From the NCBI GenBank assembly GCA_018268255.1, contig JAFDWX010000001.1, positions 496,001-560,000 on the forward strand: a stretch of 64,000 nt of DNA, written 5' to 3'. The translations under genes were made by a program, and so were the position numbers. The stretch comes from Armatimonadota bacterium (GTDB lineage Bacteria > Armatimonadota > Fimbriimonadia > Fimbriimonadales > Fimbriimonadaceae). Within the stretch, counting starts at the first letter, position 1; each line of letters starts with the position of its first letter. Shown piece by piece: positions 7,372 through 15,948 of this stretch. The notes beneath the pieces were generated by a model that was not told the DNA's origin, did no database searches, and was given only the letters and a program-made list of their open reading frames with translations.

Positions 7372-9516
7372 GTGCCGCCATTTGCTCGAAAGCATCTTCC
7401 CTGGATTTTTGTCCTATTCGTCGCACTGGTGCCGTTTATGGGAAGGTTGGCAAACGGTGAAGTGCTTGGACCGTGGGATCAGATTTCCACCATGATTCCG
7501 GGAGCCGAACCGGTTGCCACCGAGCGCCCGTGGGATGTGCTCCAGGCAGACGCTTGCCTCCAGTTCTACCCATGGCGTGATCTTGTTTTTTCGTCGTGGC
7601 GGGAGTTCAAAATTCCATTCTGGAATCCGTACCAGTTTGGCGGAACTCCGCTGCTGGCGAATTCCCAGTCTGCCGGGCTTTATCCGCCGCACATTCTCGC
7701 TGGAATTTTGCATTTGTCCACGCCCGTGGCGATGAACCTCTTGGCAGCTTTGCATCTGTTTATCGCCGGATGGGGCGTGTCGCGTCTAGCGATGGCTCTG
7801 GGAGCAGGAAAGTGGAGTGCGACGGTGGGAGGTGCCCTGTTTGCTTCCTCTCCGTTTATGTTTGCTTGGGCATCTCTTCCAAGCGTCATTAGCACGGTCG
7901 CTTGGATTCCATGGGTCCTTCTGGCAGTCACCCGAATGTTTCAACCTGATTCGGGACTTCGCCCCGCCGCATGGGGCTCGATTTGCGTAGGCATGATGGT
8001 TTTTGCCGGGCACCTGCAATTCGCGTTTTATGGCTTTTTGGCGGCGGGAATCCTAGCGGTGGTCGAGGCTGTCCGGACTCGCCGGTGGATGGGACTGGCA
8101 AAATGTGCGGCGGCTGTCGCCATCGGGCTGGGGATTGCATTCGTCCAGCTAAAGCCGGTGCTCGAGTACTCGCAGGAGTCCCATCGTCGGGCGCCAGCTA
8201 GTGCCGAGGGCTACAAGGCCTATCTGGGTGGCGCGCTCTCAAGCCAGGAATATCCTGGCCTGCTCAACCCAAATCTCTACGGTGACCCTCGCTCCAAGAT
8301 CGATGTTCTCCCCTTCAAGGACGTAATGGGTTTTTGGCCGATGTACACACGGCCGGGTGCAAACTTCGCCGAGAACGCGGTTGGGCTCAGTGGTCCGATT
8401 TTGGGAGGTCTGCTGCTGTGGCTGGGGTTGCGCAAACAGCGTATGGCAAAAACCGCAGGGATCGGCGTGATCGGAATTGTGGGGGTGTTAGGCGCTATGG
8501 GCACACCGATCCTTTCGGTGCTTTACTTCGGCGTGCCGGGGTTCTCAGCGACGGGTTCTCCGAGCCGAATGGGCGTACTTTGGGTTCTGGCCAGCGCAGT
8601 TCTCGCGGGGTTGGGGTACGGCCCGCTCCGAAGGCGGCTCAACCACGCAGGTGCCAAGCAGAGGCTGGCTATCGGGCTGGGCATCGCGCTCGTTGTGGTT
8701 GCGATGGGGATCCGGCAAGTGGGCGAGTTCGGACTTTCCGTGGGCTTCGGATTGGTACCGATCCTCTTGATGGCATTGTTCATCGGAGCCTTGTTGCTCA
8801 AAAGACCCCTCCGTGTACCCTCACTCTTGGCGTTGGGGGTTGCTTGGGCCGGGATTTCCAGTTCCACCTTGGTTTTCGGTACGCCGCCGCGTTCCTCGGT
8901 CCAAACCAACGGAGAGCGCGTGGCGTTCTTCAACAACCGTTGGAATCTCTATGCAATACCGCATGCGACCATGCCTGGGAACCTTGCGAGTCTGTATCGG
9001 GTACAGGATATCGCCGGATACGACTCGCTGGTGAGTAAGAGTGTCGTGGAGCATTTGAGCGCAATCGACAGAGGTTCCCCTACTCCCCCGGAGAACGGCA
9101 ACATGATGCTCGTGAAACTGGATGCGGACGAAAACCAGTTGATCGACGCGGGCGTGACCAAAGTGTACGAGCGCACCGCCCAAGGAGTTGAGGAACGAAG
9201 TCTTCCTGGGCTGCCGTTAGCCCAACCGAACCAGGGCAACGCGACCTTCAAAATCGTTGACCTCAACACCATCCAAATTCAACACTCGGGGGCAACGGAG
9301 CTGATCGTCCGCGAACGGTTTCGACCTGGTTGGAGCGCGACCGCAGGTGGCAAGCCAGTCACCATCGAAAAGCACGGAATCTGGTTGCTGGTGAGCGGAA
9401 TCCCAACCGGCTCAAACCAAATCACATTGAGATACAGCCCACCAGGCTTCTCTACATATCTCGGTGTTTCTGCTGTGTGCTTGCTGCTGGCCGCGGTCGG
9501 GTTGAAGGTTAAGTAA
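7372..9516 (+). CDS. YfhO-like polytopic membrane protein
   Basis: A 714-residue integral membrane protein. The first helix begins at residue 8, a loop with QFYPWRDLVFSSWREF and PFWNPYQFGGTPLLANSQSAG follows, then about eleven more hydrophobic segments up to residue 500. A C-terminal extracytoplasmic domain precedes one last helix. The first-loop pattern is typical of the YfhO / GT-C glycosyltransferase-fold family, whose best studied members act in cell-surface glycan or teichoic-acid glycosylation. The substrate here is unknown. The GTG start at 7372 puts the first helix at the N-terminus. It is followed closely by a hairpin and the ClpS-like pair. Confidence 0.78.
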   Translation: MPPFARKHLPWIFVLFVALVPFMGRLANGEVLGPWDQISTMIPGAEPVATERPWDVLQADACLQFYPWRDLVFSSWREFKIPFWNPYQFGGTPLLANSQSAGLYPPHILAGILHLSTPVAMNLLAALHLFIAGWGVSRLAMALGAGKWSATVGGALFASSPFMFAWASLPSVISTVAWIPWVLLAVTRMFQPDSGLRPAAWGSICVGMMVFAGHLQFAFYGFLAAGILAVVEAVRTRRWMGLAKCAAAVAIGLGIAFVQLKPVLEYSQESHRRAPASAEGYKAYLGGALSSQEYPGLLNPNLYGDPRSKIDVLPFKDVMGFWPMYTRPGANFAENAVGLSGPILGGLLLWLGLRKQRMAKTAGIGVIGIVGVLGAMGTPILSVLYFGVPGFSATGSPSRMGVLWVLASAVLAGLGYGPLRRRLNHAGAKQRLAIGLGIALVVVAMGIRQVGEFGLSVGFGLVPILLMALFIGALLLKRPLRVPSLLALGVAWAGISSSTLVFGTPPRSSVQTNGERVAFFNNRWNLYAIPHATMPGNLASLYRVQDIAGYDSLVSKSVVEHLSAIDRGSPTPPENGNMMLVKLDADENQLIDAGVTKVYERTAQGVEERSLPGLPLAQPNQGNATFKIVDLNTIQIQHSGATELIVRERFRPGWSATAGGKPVTIEKHGIWLLVSGIPTGSNQITLRYSPPGFSTYLGVSAVCLLLAAVGLKVK

Positions 9517-9522
9517 GGTGCA

Positions 9523-9544
9523 GAACTTGGCGATTTCCAAGTTC
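9523..9544 (+). terminator. Hairpin after the YfhO-like gene, possible terminator
   Basis: A perfect 8-bp stem (GAACTTGG / CCAAGTTC) with a 6-base loop starts seven bases after the YfhO-like stop codon. No T-run follows, so termination is uncertain. A TAAACT box at 9551-9556, with TTGGCG 18 bases upstream inside the stem, could be the promoter of the first ClpS-like gene. Confidence 0.4.
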
Positions 9545-9574
9545 CCGTGATAAACTATTCATGTCCCAAGAACC

Positions 9575-9862
9575 ATGAGCAGCACGATCGAGCAACTGGA
9601 CCTGAACCTCAATCCGGTCAAAACAGGCCGATGGATGGTGGTGATCCACAATAACGACTACAACTCCATCGATCAAGTCGTATCCATCCTTATGAAAGCG
9701 ACTGCCTGCACTTTGGAAGAGGCGGCGATCGAAACTTGGGAGGCCCATCACTACGGAAAGGCAAACGTGCATTTTTCAAGCAAGGACGAGTGCGAATCAG
9801 CAGCCCGCGTGATCAATTCCATCGGAGTGGTGACGGACGTTTGTCCTGAATGGAACGACTAA
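9575..9862 (+). CDS. ClpS-like Clp protease adaptor, copy 1
   Basis: A 95-residue ClpS-family protein, close to the usual length of about 100. A flexible N-terminus leads into the core (WMVVIHNNDYNSIDQVV) and the helix ending EAHHYGK. ClpS delivers proteins with N-terminal Phe, Leu, Trp or Tyr to ClpAP. By eye alignment with E. coli ClpS, the pocket His66 is kept (His58), Asn34 is kept (Asn26), but Asp35 is Asn27. The next gene is a second ClpS-like copy overlapping this one by 13 bp. No clpA lies nearby. The start at ATG 9575 is forced, because the ATG at 9561 runs into a stop. Confidence 0.8.
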   Translation: MSSTIEQLDLNLNPVKTGRWMVVIHNNDYNSIDQVVSILMKATACTLEEAAIETWEAHHYGKANVHFSSKDECESAARVINSIGVVTDVCPEWND

Positions 9863-10164
9863 TACCCGCCTGCGCAAGTCCGGACACGATTGAGCGTCCG
9901 GAACTTTTCGACACGCCCGAAATCAATCAGGATTCGGGGTGGATCGTCACGGTTTTTGACAACGACTTCAACACGGTTGAGGAAGTCATTACGATTTTGC
10001 TCGTAGCGACCAAGTGCACGCTGGACGAGGCTCAGATCGAGACATGGGAAGTCCACCACCTCGGCAAGTCCGTGGTCCATCACGGTGCGGAAGAGGAATG
10101 CCGAGGCGTGGCAAAAGTCATCGGGACAATCGGAATCCGCGTCGAAGTCTCGAAAGAAGACTAA
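9850..10164 (+). CDS. ClpS-like Clp protease adaptor, copy 2
   Basis: A 104-residue second ClpS-like protein starting inside the end of copy 1 (13-bp overlap, different frame), so the two are probably translationally coupled. The core is WIVTVFDNDFNTVEEVI with the helix ending EVHHLGK. The positions matching E. coli Asn34 and Asp35, which hold the alpha-amino group of the N-degron, read Asp37 and Asn38. The pocket His is kept (His69). It therefore looks like an adaptor with changed substrate selection rather than a plain duplicate. It ends convergently with the FmdB gene in a 4-bp stop overlap (CTAA). Confidence 0.78.
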   Translation: MERLIPACASPDTIERPELFDTPEINQDSGWIVTVFDNDFNTVEEVITILLVATKCTLDEAQIETWEVHHLGKSVVHHGAEEECRGVAKVIGTIGIRVEVSKED

Positions 10165-10424
10165 CTGGGCTCCGGTCCGGCGGAGCAAGGGCACGTGGCA
10201 GGCGTCCCTGTGCAATCGGCTCGCTCAGATTTCGCGCTGGAAACCCCAGCCATGTCGTTGACGTAAAACCCAGAACCCTTGAACATCATTGCCGTGGGCT
10301 GGATCAGTCTCCGCAGACTTCCCGAGGCTCCGCACGAGCAGTCGGTCAGGGCGTTTTCGGTGATACGTTGTTCGACCTCAAAGGTCTTTTCACAGGTCTT
10401 GCATTCGTATACGTACGTAGGCAT
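10161..10424 (-). CDS. FmdB-type zinc-ribbon protein
   Basis: An 87-residue protein opening with MPTYVYECKTCEKTFE and continuing to CSCGASGSLRRLI, a zinc ribbon with two Cys pairs as in the FmdB regulatory-protein family (CxxC...CxC). The FKGSGFYVNDM segment is also typical. Further Cys residues (DCTGTPATCPC) lie in the low-complexity tail. Members are widespread but functionally undefined; a transcriptional role was proposed for the founding protein. It reads towards the ClpS pair and overlaps its last codon. Confidence 0.9.
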   Translation of the reverse strand: MPTYVYECKTCEKTFEVEQRITENALTDCSCGASGSLRRLIQPTAMMFKGSGFYVNDMAGVSSAKSERADCTGTPATCPCSAGPEPS

Positions 10425-10449
10425 AGTCGTTTCTCAGATCAATTCAGAT

Positions 10450-10485
10450 GCCGTTTTCTACGGCTCAAACAAGCCACATTGTGGC
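10450..10485. promoter_or_regulatory. Two short palindromes upstream of the TerC gene
   Basis: In the 86-bp divergent gap between the FmdB and TerC genes are GCCGT-tttct-ACGGC (10450-10464) and GCCACA-t-TGTGGC (10473-10485). The second ends 25 bp before the TerC start and has the compact symmetry of a repressor operator. There is no match to a yybP-ykoY manganese riboswitch, which often precedes TerC-like genes. Confidence 0.4.
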
Positions 10486-10510
10486 AGAATGAACCCAATT
10501 CCCTCTAGAG

Positions 10511-11323
10511 ATGTTTGGCCAAACTGTCCAGCTTGCTGATTTTGCGGTCGTCGCCGTGTTGGTGGGGCTGGAGATTCTGCTTTCAGCCGACAACGCCTTG
10601 GTGCTGGCGATCATGGTCAAGCACCTTCCCAAAAAGCTCCAGCAGAAAGCACTGCTGTACGGGTTGGGTGGCGCGTTCGTCTTTCGCTTGATCGCAATCC
10701 TGTTCGCCAAGCAGATCATGGCACTGTGGTGGCTCCAAGCGATCGGAGCGGTGTATCTGCTCATTCTGCCCATCAAACACTTTGTAAAGAAATCAGCTGG
10801 CAAAGATGTCAAGCCCGTTGGTTCGAGTTTTTGGGGCACGGTGGTGGCTGTAGAGGTCACTGACATTGCTTTTGCGGTGGATAGCGTGTTGGCCGGCGTC
10901 GCGGTCGTCAAGAGTCAGGACAAGATCTGGGTGGTGTATCTGGGCGCGATCATCGGCGTGATTGCACTGAGATTTGCTGCTGGCTACTTCGTGCGGCTCT
11001 TGGAGCGTTTTCCTGCGCTCGATCACGTGGCGTATCTGTTGGTGGGTTGGGTCGGCGTCAAGCTGAGCTTTATGGCTGGGCACAACTATGGAGTCAACGA
11101 GGTCAAACTAGGCCGGACTCCTGCATTCTCCGTCCACGAACTCTCTCCCGCGATCTTTTGGGGCGTTCTCGCGCTGATTGCTGTGGCAGGAGCAACTTAT
11201 GCTTATCTCCATAAAGCGACCCCAGAGGAAGTCTCCGAGATCGATGAACTGGAAGAGCGGGCGGATACGCTCGAGGATGCGATGGAGCGTCGTACCGAGG
11301 ATCTCTCGGCTGACGCTCCTTAG
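10511..11323 (+). CDS. TerC-family integral membrane protein
   Basis: A 270-residue inner-membrane protein with about seven to eight helices. The two acidic family motifs lie in helices: EILLSADNALVLAIM (about 17-31) and VEVTDIAFAVDSVLAGVA (about 114-131). TerC/YkoY-type proteins are implicated in metal export, notably manganese, and in metalation of exported proteins. A charged C-terminal tail (EEVSEIDELEERAD) is cytoplasmic coiled coil. The gene is convergent with the AAA ATPase, with only seven bases between the stops. The metal specificity is inferred from homologues only. Confidence 0.88.
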   Translation: MFGQTVQLADFAVVAVLVGLEILLSADNALVLAIMVKHLPKKLQQKALLYGLGGAFVFRLIAILFAKQIMALWWLQAIGAVYLLILPIKHFVKKSAGKDVKPVGSSFWGTVVAVEVTDIAFAVDSVLAGVAVVKSQDKIWVVYLGAIIGVIALRFAAGYFVRLLERFPALDHVAYLLVGWVGVKLSFMAGHNYGVNEVKLGRTPAFSVHELSPAIFWGVLALIAVAGATYAYLHKATPEEVSEIDELEERADTLEDAMERRTEDLSADAP

Positions 11324-11330
11324 CTGCTGG

Positions 11331-12590
11331 TCACTCCCGATCTGCCTCATCCGCATCGGAGTCCAAATTCTCGTCGGAATCGGCATGGACCATCCCGATC
11401 TTCAACTGCTCTTGGAGCAACCTCGCTTGGTCGATCATGACCTCGTCCATTGAACGCCCCTCGCCGTTGTGAAACCAGGACACGATGCAAGATCGGGTGA
11501 ATTCCTGGAGGTAAGCAAAGGAGAACCCTTCACATCCTACGGCCGCTTTCTCGAGCCCAGCCTCGCTGGGTCGCATCTCGTGTTCCCAACCCCCTGTTTT
11601 CTTGCGGAGGTACTCCGCGATCAGTTCGGGTGATGGATTTCGAAAACAAAGTTTGCGATCAAACCGAGAAGGACGTTGTATGAGAGCTGGCCCGAGCCTC
11701 TCGGGGTAGTTGGTTGTCGCGAGAGTGAGGATGCCATCGTTTGACGACATTCCATCCATCTCGTTGAGGAAGACTGACAACGAGGTTTTGTCCACGCGAG
11801 AATCGAGGTCCTCAAGCACAACAATGACGGGTGCAAGCTCCCGTGCCTTCCTGTACATCCTCACAAAAGCATCTTGTCCGTCCGAATCTCTACTCCCTAC
11901 TTTGCCCGCGATGATCGATGGAATCTGCATCGAATTGAGGAGAGCTCGAACTGCATGAGTTTTGCCATTTCCAGGAGGTCCATAGAGTAACAAACCTCGC
12001 TTCCAAGGTATTCCATAGCGCTCATACTTCTCCTTGCCAGAAAAGAACTCCTGAGCGCTTTGCTCAAGTTCAATCCGGACACCTCTTTCGATGATCAAAT
12101 CATCGAAACTGGAGTTCTTGATTGCAGCTTCAATACCAGGGTGCTTTCTGAAGTAGCCCCGTTCAAAGACCGAGACTAACTGCGGTTTTTCGCTAGAGTA
12201 CTTGCAGACGGCGAAGAAGAAGTCTTCCAGCACACGTCGCACCGGTCCAATAAGCAAGAAGCAGTCGCCGTTTTCATGGGACTGCACTTGCAGGATTTTG
12301 AATCGGTGCCCACACCACAAAGTTTCCATGAGAGCAAAGTCGTATAGTTGCTCTGATGACTTTGTGAAGTGGTTGTAACTCAGCCAAGAGACGGGTACCG
12401 GGTAATCGGCCACCACCAAGATGCACTTACCAGCATCAGCGAAGTGTTCGAGTTCAAAGTCCCCGTCTCGAGTTGCAAGGATCGAGTCGTTCGGAAATAG
12501 TTCGTGGACGCTGTTCAGGAGATCAAATGACTGAGCAGCCTCATTAAGTCGAGAAGTACGTTCGATTAGTTGTCTTAGTTTTGTGCTCAT
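11331..12590 (-). CDS. BCS1-like AAA ATPase
   Basis: A 419-residue protein. An N-terminal half of unknown fold (1-165) precedes a single AAA domain with Walker A GPPGNGKT (204-211), Walker B VVLEDLD and a second-region-of-homology stretch TTNYPERLGPALIQRPSRFDRK. The domain resembles bacterial relatives of BCS1 and CDC48-type ATPases, which remodel or move protein substrates. No membrane segment is evident, unlike mitochondrial BCS1. I prefer ATG 12590, since the upstream extension to 12629 has no support. The neighbour on the far side, the CtlX-like gene, is on the same strand 192 bp away. The substrate is unknown. Confidence 0.8.
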   Translation of the reverse strand: MSTKLRQLIERTSRLNEAAQSFDLLNSVHELFPNDSILATRDGDFELEHFADAGKCILVVADYPVPVSWLSYNHFTKSSEQLYDFALMETLWCGHRFKILQVQSHENGDCFLLIGPVRRVLEDFFFAVCKYSSEKPQLVSVFERGYFRKHPGIEAAIKNSSFDDLIIERGVRIELEQSAQEFFSGKEKYERYGIPWKRGLLLYGPPGNGKTHAVRALLNSMQIPSIIAGKVGSRDSDGQDAFVRMYRKARELAPVIVVLEDLDSRVDKTSLSVFLNEMDGMSSNDGILTLATTNYPERLGPALIQRPSRFDRKLCFRNPSPELIAEYLRKKTGGWEHEMRPSEAGLEKAAVGCEGFSFAYLQEFTRSCIVSWFHNGEGRSMDEVMIDQARLLQEQLKIGMVHADSDENLDSDADEADRE

Positions 12591-12782
12591 AAAGCGCTTG
12601 CCGTTTAGGCGCAAGCATCCCTGTGACACAGAGGAAGTTCACCTCCGAGAAGATAGGAAATGTGTGTTCGGGCATCGCGCCCGAGACTTAAGAAGCTGAG
12701 CGCGCGCCAGAAAGTTGAATAAGGTAATTGATTCGGCGCATAGCGAAGCAATGATATTCAAAATGTGCACGAAAATGCAAGT
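12591..12782. other. Intergenic region with one hairpin, likely promoter of the AAA ATPase gene
   Basis: This 192-bp gap lies between the CtlX-like stop and the AAA start, both on the minus strand. A 6-7-bp stem (TCGGGC / GCCCGA, loop ATCGC) near 12679-12696 could be a weak terminator. I found no convincing open frame. AT content is higher than in the flanking genes. Confidence 0.35.
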
Positions 12783-13655
12783 CTATCGAAAGACTTCGCA
12801 GATCATACAGCGCGCGGAGCCACCACCCACGGTCTCAATGCTATCGATCGCTAGAATGCAAGGTTCTCCATCTTGAGCCAATTTCCGTCGTTGGGAGTCC
12901 TCAAGAGACGACCACGCTCGTTCGGAGAGGATCCATCGAGGCTTTCGGCCTTGGACCAGCAGGAGATTCCCCGCGAAGCACTCCATCTGGCGCTCGGAGA
13001 TCTCAATGATTTCTCGACCGCTCTTTCGGAGGGATTCGACCAACGATCCCGTTGGAAGAGCCTCCGAACAAAGCACGGCGACGGATCGGCCGAGAGACAT
13101 GACGACATTGGTGTGGTAAACGGGTGAGCCCAAGTAATCCGTCTCAAATAGGAGCAGCTGATAACCCATTTTCCGGGACCAAAGCGCTGCCAAATCAGGG
13201 TCCGTTCGCGGTGAGATTGCAGCATAAGCCATCCTATTCTCGTGGTCCAGTACTAAACTTCCCGTTCCTTCCAGATATCTTCCTTTGTCTTCGAATTCGG
13301 TGAGGTCAAGCCAATCACGGTCTCGCAATCCACAAAGATCGACGGATCGCTCCAACCTCCGATTGGGTGCGAGCATGGGATAGAGAACCGCCCGTCCGCC
13401 TGCGTGGAATGAAACCCAATTGTTGGGAAACACCGCATCAGGCTTGGTAGGCATGGATGAATCCTGCATCACGTGAACCCTGACACCGGCATTTCGAAGC
13501 GCGGCAACCGCCGCGTCGAACTCAGCCTGCACGGTTTCCAGGCTAACGCTTTCCGACCGCTGAAAGACGTTGGAGTCGGCCGTTTCTGGATTGGCCAGGG
13601 CCGATCCTGGACGGACCATCAAGACCTCGTTTGCCAGATGGGAAGTTGCGCTCAC
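12783..13655 (-). CDS. CtlX-like citrulline/arginine-type hydrolase (guanidino-modifying enzyme fold)
   Basis: A protein of about 290 residues in the amidinotransferase / arginine-deiminase superfamily, closest to the CtlX citrulline utilisation hydrolases. The signatures appear in order: VLMVRPGS...NPETA, FPNNWVSFH, NRRLERS, YHTNVVMSLG (catalytic His) and GGGSARCM (nucleophile Cys). The start is uncertain. GTG 13655 gives a natural MSATSHLANEVLMVRP. ATG 13619 has a better ribosome binding site (GAGG) but would cut the first strand. ATG 13703 would share its CATG with the divergent glycosidase start. The likely role is nitrogen scavenging from citrulline or related ureido compounds. Confidence 0.8.
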   Translation of the reverse strand: MSATSHLANEVLMVRPGSALANPETADSNVFQRSESVSLETVQAEFDAAVAALRNAGVRVHVMQDSSMPTKPDAVFPNNWVSFHAGGRAVLYPMLAPNRRLERSVDLCGLRDRDWLDLTEFEDKGRYLEGTGSLVLDHENRMAYAAISPRTDPDLAALWSRKMGYQLLLFETDYLGSPVYHTNVVMSLGRSVAVLCSEALPTGSLVESLRKSGREIIEISERQMECFAGNLLLVQGRKPRWILSERAWSSLEDSQRRKLAQDGEPCILAIDSIETVGGGSARCMICEVFR

Positions 13656-13701
13656 CAAGGCCAAGTATGCGCTACCGAAGATGACGGGTAACGTGACAAT
13701 C

Positions 13702-15231
13702 ATGCAGCTCCGGATGTGGATGTACGACTTGGCACGGGAACAGTGCCCGACCATGGACCATCTCTATCAGATTGCCGGGCTGACTCTGGATGCAGGGTTC
13801 GATTCGCTGGGGCTTTATCTGGAGCATCGCTACGCCTATCCCAGCACGCCCTGGTCGCACGGCCGCGGAATTCTCACCCCAGAAATGGTCGATCGGCTCC
13901 AGAGTGAGTTCCCCAGCCTTCGAATCATCCCATTTATCAACCTCTTGGGCCATTTCGAGGGAATGCTCTATACCGAGCCGGGCAAGAAGTATCACGAGGA
14001 TCTGTTTACGGGTATGCAAGCCTGTCCCAGCAAGGACGAATTCTTAGGGCTTTGCGAACGAATCATCGATGATACGGTCCGGACTTTTCGGAGCGACATC
14101 ATCCACATCGGTGGCGACGAAACGTGGCAGCTAGGCTCTTGTCCCATATGCAAGGACAAAGTTGAATCCGTTCCCGAAGGCCAAGATGGGAAGGCCAAGT
14201 TGTACGGTGAACACTTTGGGCCGCTGGCAGAATTGGTCCAAAAGAAAGGCAGACGTCCAGCGGTGTGGGGAGATATGTACCTTCAGCATCCTGACGCGCT
14301 GAACGCGATGCCGAAGGAAACTCTGATCTTCGACTGGCAGTATTTCAACGGCCTCAAGGAATCTGCTCCGACCTTCACTCAGGCGGGATTCGATGTCGTC
14401 GGCTGTCCAGCCATCCAAACGTACAACGCCACCTGGATGCACATGGAGGCATCCGAAAAGAATGTGCTGGAAGTACTGCGAGATGTGCGCGACATGGATC
14501 TTTACGGAGTCTGCGTCACAACTTGGGAGTGCGGACTTTTCGGGAGCTATGACACGCTTTACCCAGCCATTGAGGCGTGCGGTGCTTATTCCCAACCGAA
14601 TTCCGATTTGGCACCAGGCCTTTTCCAACAAAAGTACGACGAGGCAGGCAACGGCAAGTGGGCCAACCAAATGAGTGCTGCTCTGGCAGAGTGCGGTGGG
14701 ACCTTCAAACCAGGCCGAATCCGGAGTTCTTTGAAAGTGCGCCTTCTGCTCAACTCCAATCCGTTCCTTGCCTGGCTCCATCACGGAGAAGAACTTGCCG
14801 GAGAGGTCGGATTTGATGCTCTGGCCGTGTTTGAAAAGGCAATGGCACTGGGTCCGGGAGATGCTGAGAAGGGGATCACTCTTTTCGGTCGTAGCGCCGT
14901 GGAATTTGTTCGGATCGTCGAGGAAGCGAAGATACTCTACGCCCAAGGTCGAGCCGAAGCCGCGATCACCAAACTCGCTTTGACCCGACGACTTTTCGAT
15001 GACCTAGCGAAGGTGGCCGAAAGAACCACCGCACGATGCGGAGGTTCATTGGCTGATGCGGAGCGCTGTCGGATCGCAAAGGAGCACGTGGAACGTGTAA
15101 TTCAACGGATTAGGCAGTATGGAGACGGGTCGCTGGGATATTTGCCCGCATTCGAGGTCATTACACACCCGAAATTTGTCCCTCATGACCAGGCGTGTTG
15201 GTGGCTCATCAACCGCTGGGCTAATCAGTAG
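13702..15231 (+). CDS. GH20-like glycoside hydrolase (beta-N-acetylhexosaminidase fold)
   Basis: A protein of about 509 residues with no signal peptide. A TIM barrel begins at once (MYDLAREQCPTMDHL, LGLYLEHRYAYP) and the GH20 catalytic pair is clear in HIGGDE (Asp139-Glu140). The predicted substrate is a terminal beta-linked GlcNAc or GalNAc with substrate-assisted catalysis. The C-terminal 150 residues are helical. Lack of a signal sequence suggests it acts on imported oligosaccharides in the cytoplasm. ATG 13681 is an alternative start. The 5' end faces the divergent CtlX-like gene with essentially no room for a separate promoter. Confidence 0.82.
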   Translation: MQLRMWMYDLAREQCPTMDHLYQIAGLTLDAGFDSLGLYLEHRYAYPSTPWSHGRGILTPEMVDRLQSEFPSLRIIPFINLLGHFEGMLYTEPGKKYHEDLFTGMQACPSKDEFLGLCERIIDDTVRTFRSDIIHIGGDETWQLGSCPICKDKVESVPEGQDGKAKLYGEHFGPLAELVQKKGRRPAVWGDMYLQHPDALNAMPKETLIFDWQYFNGLKESAPTFTQAGFDVVGCPAIQTYNATWMHMEASEKNVLEVLRDVRDMDLYGVCVTTWECGLFGSYDTLYPAIEACGAYSQPNSDLAPGLFQQKYDEAGNGKWANQMSAALAECGGTFKPGRIRSSLKVRLLLNSNPFLAWLHHGEELAGEVGFDALAVFEKAMALGPGDAEKGITLFGRSAVEFVRIVEEAKILYAQGRAEAAITKLALTRRLFDDLAKVAERTTARCGGSLADAERCRIAKEHVERVIQRIRQYGDGSLGYLPAFEVITHPKFVPHDQACWWLINRWANQ

Positions 15232-15235
15232 AGCA

Positions 15236-15892
15236 CTAAATCACCGGTACGGGGTTTGGGCTGGCAAAGTGCGAATTATCGAAGAACTTCAGCCCCAGAA
15301 TCTGGGCAAAATAGTTCCCACGAGCGGCAATCTGGGCAGAACTGGAGTTGAGCGCCATGCCTTGGACAAACGGAAACATCGCCGTCTCCAACACCAGCAG
15401 TGGATGGACTGCGTTCTTCCAATGCAGCACCAGGCGGTAGATCATCTTTCCGTGAAACGAGGGTGGGTTGACTTCTGTGATCAAGACTATTGCGTCGAGC
15501 TCGGCTAGGCTTCCGCGCAGGATGCGATTGGCTTCGAATCGAAGGTAAGTCCCCTTGCGAAGATCGCAGACGAGCCGTTCGTTCGATAGGTAAGCCCAAA
15601 GTCCGGCTCCGGCCAAAGCCAACCCCAGTATCATCCAGTATCCGCCTGTGTTGATGCTCCAAAACGGCAGCCAATCCGTTCCAAGCGTTGGGAAAAAGCC
15701 TTTGATCAGGCAAAGCCCAGCAACGACAAAGACCCCTCGAACCAGCATTTCGTACCATAGGGGAGGTGCGAAAGAGAGGATCCGCCTCTCCTCCAGATAT
15801 CGCGCCACCAAGGGCGTTTCCAATCCGGCTTTTCTACGGCGAAATCCGGGTATAAGGCTCTCCAATCCAGAGGTTTCTCGCTGGGGAATCAT
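15236..15892 (-). CDS. Two-helix membrane protein of unknown function
   Basis: A 218-residue protein. A basic N-terminus is followed by two transmembrane segments (about 46-66 and 80-102), then a cytoplasmic-type beta-rich domain (LVCDLRKGTYLRFEANRI onward) that could be a bacterial PH-like fold. I do not recognise a family. Its architecture resembles the protein at 24945-25589 (two helices, then a beta-rich domain), though the sequences are not clearly alike. It is convergent with the GH20 gene, four bases apart. Confidence 0.65.
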   Translation of the reverse strand: MIPQRETSGLESLIPGFRRRKAGLETPLVARYLEERRILSFAPPLWYEMLVRGVFVVAGLCLIKGFFPTLGTDWLPFWSINTGGYWMILGLALAGAGLWAYLSNERLVCDLRKGTYLRFEANRILRGSLAELDAIVLITEVNPPSFHGKMIYRLVLHWKNAVHPLLVLETAMFPFVQGMALNSSSAQIAARGNYFAQILGLKFFDNSHFASPNPVPVI

Positions 15893-15948
15893 GGCTCTTT
15901 AGTCTGGACGGATGAAGCCGCCGGTTCTATGCTACGCTAATCCGGTCG

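Noticed and set aside
7139-7495. Open frames on both strands across the tRNA-Pro (products containing SGLGPEGRRFESCCPD or QQDSNLRPSGPKPDALPNCA)
   Set aside because: These are the well-known false translations of a tRNA gene and its complement. The cloverleaf, encoded CCA and UGG anticodon explain the sequence.
10425-10510. yybP-ykoY manganese riboswitch upstream of the TerC gene
   Set aside because: The region is only 86 bp and lacks the conserved riboswitch core. It holds two small palindromes instead.
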